Part shown: in pieces, positions 62,336 to 64,000 of the stretch
How the letters are laid out: the number at the start of each line of letters is the position of its first letter
Numbering within the stretch: the first letter of the stretch is position 1
NCBI RefSeq assembly: GCF_003002815.1
Contig: NZ_PVTF01000002.1
Location: 868,001-932,000 of the forward strand
Source of the DNA: Umezawaea tangerina
GTDB taxonomy: Bacteria > Actinomycetota > Actinomycetes > Mycobacteriales > Pseudonocardiaceae
Length of the DNA stretch: 64,000 bases
Reading direction: 5' to 3'
The notes under the pieces: generated by a model
Database searches by the model: none
What the model was told of the DNA's origin: nothing
Seen by the model: the letters and a program-made list of their open reading frames with translations, nothing else
Position numbers and translations under genes: made by a program

Positions 62336-63415
62336 ATGAAAGCCGCAGTGCTCGAGAACTTCGGATCGCCGCTCTCCGTGCGGGAGGTCCCCGACCCCGT
62401 GCTCGGCACGGGCGAGGTGGTCGTCGACGTCGTGGCCACCGGGGTGCTGCCCTACGCGGCCGAGGTGTTCAGCGGCGAGCGCCGGTACCTGCTCACGCTG
62501 CCGGTCGTCCCCGGCGCCGGGGCGGTGGGCCGGGTGCGCGCCGTCGGCCCGGACTCGACCCGGCTCTCCCCCGGCGACTGGGTCCTGTGCGACCCGACCG
62601 TGCGCTCGCGCGACGACGTGCTGACGCCGGACATCACGTTGCAGGGCTGGAGCGCCCGCGGCGACGGCGGCCTGCGCCTGCAGGAGCACTACGGGCACGG
62701 CTCGTACGCCGAGCGGCTGCTGGTCCCGACCGAGAACGCCCACCCGCTCGGCCCCGTCGACCCGGCCGACGCGGGCCGGTGGAGCGCCCTCACCCTGTGC
62801 TTGGTGCCGTTCGGCGGCCTGCTCGCGGGCGACCTGCGGCCCGGCGAGACGGTCCTGGTCAGCGGCGCGACCGGGAACTTCGGCAGCGCTGGGGTGGCCG
62901 TCGCCCTCGCCATGGGCGCGGGGTGCGTGGTCGCGCCCGGCCGTGACGAGAAGGTGCTGGCGGACCTGGAGCACCGGTTCGGGTCGCGGGTGCGGACCGT
63001 CCGGCTGACCGGGGTCGAGGCCGACGACCGCGAGCTGATGAAGCGCGCGGCCCCCGGCCCGGTCGACCTCGTGCTGGACCTGCTGCCGCCGTCGGCGAGC
63101 ACGACCCCGGTCCGGGCCGCCGCGATGACCGTCCGCGAGTACGGCCGGGTCGTCCTGATGGGCGGGGTCGGGATGCTCGGCGGCGACGACCTCGCGCTGC
63201 CCTACCCGTGGCTCATGCGCAACAGCGTGACCGTGCGCGGGCAGTGGATGGGGCCGCGGGAGGCGAACACCCGGCTGATCCGCATGGTGCGCGCCGGGCT
63301 GCTCGACCTGGCCATGTTCGACGTCGCGGAGTTCGACCTGGACCACGCCAACGAGGCCGTCGCGCACGCCGCCGAGGACAACCGCCGGTTCGCGATGACC
63401 GTCATCCGCCCCTGA
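62336..63415 (+). CDS. MDR-superfamily alcohol dehydrogenase/quinone reductase-like protein
   Basis: The 359-residue protein has the GroES-like start MKAAVLENFGSPLSVREVPDP, an NAD(P) motif region VSGATGNFGSAGVAVALAMG (about 185-205) and the YGRVVLMGGVGML strand. Classic zinc-ligand spacing is not clear: the GHE motif of alcohol dehydrogenases is absent, so it may be a zinc-free enoyl/quinone reductase type. It is probably the target of the divergent XRE regulator. The 3' end overlaps a small convergent gene by 14 bases. Confidence 0.84.
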   Translation: MKAAVLENFGSPLSVREVPDPVLGTGEVVVDVVATGVLPYAAEVFSGERRYLLTLPVVPGAGAVGRVRAVGPDSTRLSPGDWVLCDPTVRSRDDVLTPDITLQGWSARGDGGLRLQEHYGHGSYAERLLVPTENAHPLGPVDPADAGRWSALTLCLVPFGGLLAGDLRPGETVLVSGATGNFGSAGVAVALAMGAGCVVAPGRDEKVLADLEHRFGSRVRTVRLTGVEADDRELMKRAAPGPVDLVLDLLPPSASTTPVRAAAMTVREYGRVVLMGGVGMLGGDDLALPYPWLMRNSVTVRGQWMGPREANTRLIRMVRAGLLDLAMFDVAEFDLDHANEAVAHAAEDNRRFAMTVIRP

Positions 63416-63680
63416 CCCCGCGCGGGGGCGCGGCGGCGGGCTGCCGCAGCACGAGCAGACCGCCGACACCGGGCACGAGCGACAGCAGCCGCGTCCGCGT
63501 GGTCGCCGCGTCCCAGCGGAAGGCGAGCACGACGACGAACAGGTAGGCGCACCCGTGGGTCGGGCCGAGCAGCGAGGACACCCCGCGCCAGTGCACGGTG
63601 AACAGGTTGGTCAGCAGGAGGACCAGCGAGACCAGCTCGACCGCCGCGGCGATCCGCAGCGCCTGTCGGGAGGACGTCAT
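63402..63680 (-). CDS. DUF3817-like small membrane protein
   Basis: The 92-residue protein has three hydrophobic segments. VELVSLVLLLTNLFTVHWRG and LLGPTHGCAYLFVVVLAFRW match the DUF3817 pattern with the conserved GPxHG. Function unknown. It lies one base after the next small membrane gene, so the two are probably co-transcribed, and its stop overlaps the dehydrogenase gene tail. Confidence 0.75.
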   Translation of the reverse strand: MTSSRQALRIAAAVELVSLVLLLTNLFTVHWRGVSSLLGPTHGCAYLFVVVLAFRWDAATTRTRLLSLVPGVGGLLVLRQPAAAPPRGVRGG

Positions 63681-63681
63681 G

Positions 63682-64000
63682 TCACGCCCCCGTCGTGGAG
63701 CCGGGGCGGACGATCATCAGCACGGTGACGACCGCCCAGAGCAGGTTGAACATCCCGGTGTGCATGGCCAGCCGCTTGACCGGCGCGCCGGACGCCAACG
63801 CGTCGCGCTGGCCGGGGAGCACGAGCAGCCCCAGCACGGCGGCCGCCGCCGCGGTCAGGCCGATCGACACGAGCAGCCAGGCGTCACCGAGGACCCCGAG
63901 GCTGCTCGCCGTGGCGAGACCGAACACCGGGACGACGATCCCGACCACGGCGTAGACCCGGCAGACCCGGTGCAGCACCAGGAGCGCGGGCCGGTCCGGG
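63682..64000 (-). CDS. Small integral membrane protein (5' end off-window)
   Basis: At least 98 residues are visible from a GTG at 63978, and the frame stays open to the window edge, so the true start may lie beyond it. Three hydrophobic helices (VYAVVGIVVPVFGLATA, LLVSIGLTAAAAAVLGLLVL, MHTGMFNLLWAVVTVLMIV) are seen. No family is firmly recognised. It precedes the DUF3817-like gene directly. Confidence 0.65.
   Translation of the reverse strand, partial: PDRPALLVLHRVCRVYAVVGIVVPVFGLATASSLGVLGDAWLLVSIGLTAAAAAVLGLLVLPGQRDALASGAPVKRLAMHTGMFNLLWAVVTVLMIVRPGSTTGA

Overview
The window is high-GC, densely packed actinomycete DNA. Signs are frequent GTG and TTG starts, ATGA/GTGA overlaps between cistrons, Tat-exported proteins and XRE/NB-ARC regulators. 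The style fits a filamentous Pseudonocardiales-type antibiotic producer (Actinosynnema/Saccharothrix/Lentzea-like). That placement is an inference from gene style, not from a marker gene. About 1-54.8 kb reads as one large biosynthetic territory or two adjoining ones, and 54.8-64 kb is ordinary chromosome.

Assembly line and tailoring (1-24.3 kb). The window opens in the 3' end of a fatty acyl-AMP ligase/carrier-protein gene. A 2965-residue three-module NRPS (C-A-PCP x3, no thioesterase) follows, and its three A domains read the same specificity code. After a 52-bp palindrome the genes run leftward. They are a KAS III-like enzyme, an E1beta-lipoyl-E2 fusion, a free ACP and an E1alpha (a set that could load a short acyl unit on an ACP), a lipoprotein and a methyltransferase. 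A second leftward operon carries aminodeoxychorismate synthase (PabA-PabB fusion), an HpaB-type flavin hydroxylase, DoxX, a heterodimeric ABC exporter and an aromatic hydroxylase. The acyl ligase/leader modules, C2-ACP loading set, aromatic hydroxylases, methyltransferase and a Tat-secreted berberine-bridge-type oxidase (25.3 kb) together recall tetrahydroisoquinoline clusters such as naphthyridinomycin, quinocarcin and saframycin. The PabAB gene adds an arylamine precursor, which could suit an amino-substituted ring. The product is not identified here.

Transport and a cobalamin block (24.4-33.4 kb). This holds a SatP/YaaH-like transporter, the secreted oxidase, a DHA2 MFS pump, an arylamine N-acetyltransferase and an SDR. 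It also holds a PLP-fold protein without the PLP lysine and a two-subunit adenosylcobalamin acyl-CoA mutase with altered active-site residues.

AT-richer island (33.4-36.6 kb). One large NACHT NTPase, probably a defence-type protein, lies between the mutase genes and the next operon. The two convergent genes appear to run through the junction.

Kynurenine-type operon (36.6-44.8 kb, leftward). Tryptophan 2,3-dioxygenase, kynureninase, a PrnB/TDO-superfamily heme protein, a flavin hydroxylase, a Tat Rieske lipoprotein, a formamidase-like cyclase and a UvrA-like resistance ATPase lie in tightly overlapping order.

Export and a small candidate pathway (45-54.8 kb). This contains a secreted phosphodiesterase, a hydrolase fused to an ABC ATPase with its permease, and an HpaC-like flavin reductase that could serve HpaB. 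It ends with a four-gene set: FemAB/GNAT-like transferase, MFS, 2-oxoglutarate hydroxylase and a second FemAB/GNAT-like transferase.

A unifying signal: heptamers of the type (T/C/G)(G/A)AGA(C/G)(C/G), repeated every 10-11 bp (one helical turn) ahead of -10-like boxes, precede the methyltransferase, SatP, SDR, PLP-like, TDO, hydrolase-ABC, first GNAT and AspH-type genes. This looks like a SARP-type regulon whose regulator is not in the window. It is the best evidence that the blocks from 14 to 54 kb are controlled together.

Right flank (54.8-64 kb): a trypsin-like protease, a repeat-rich intergenic region, two divergent XRE-NB-ARC regulators, an SDR, a GtrA protein, an XRE regulator divergent from a zinc-type dehydrogenase, and two small membrane proteins. 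The last one runs off the window end.
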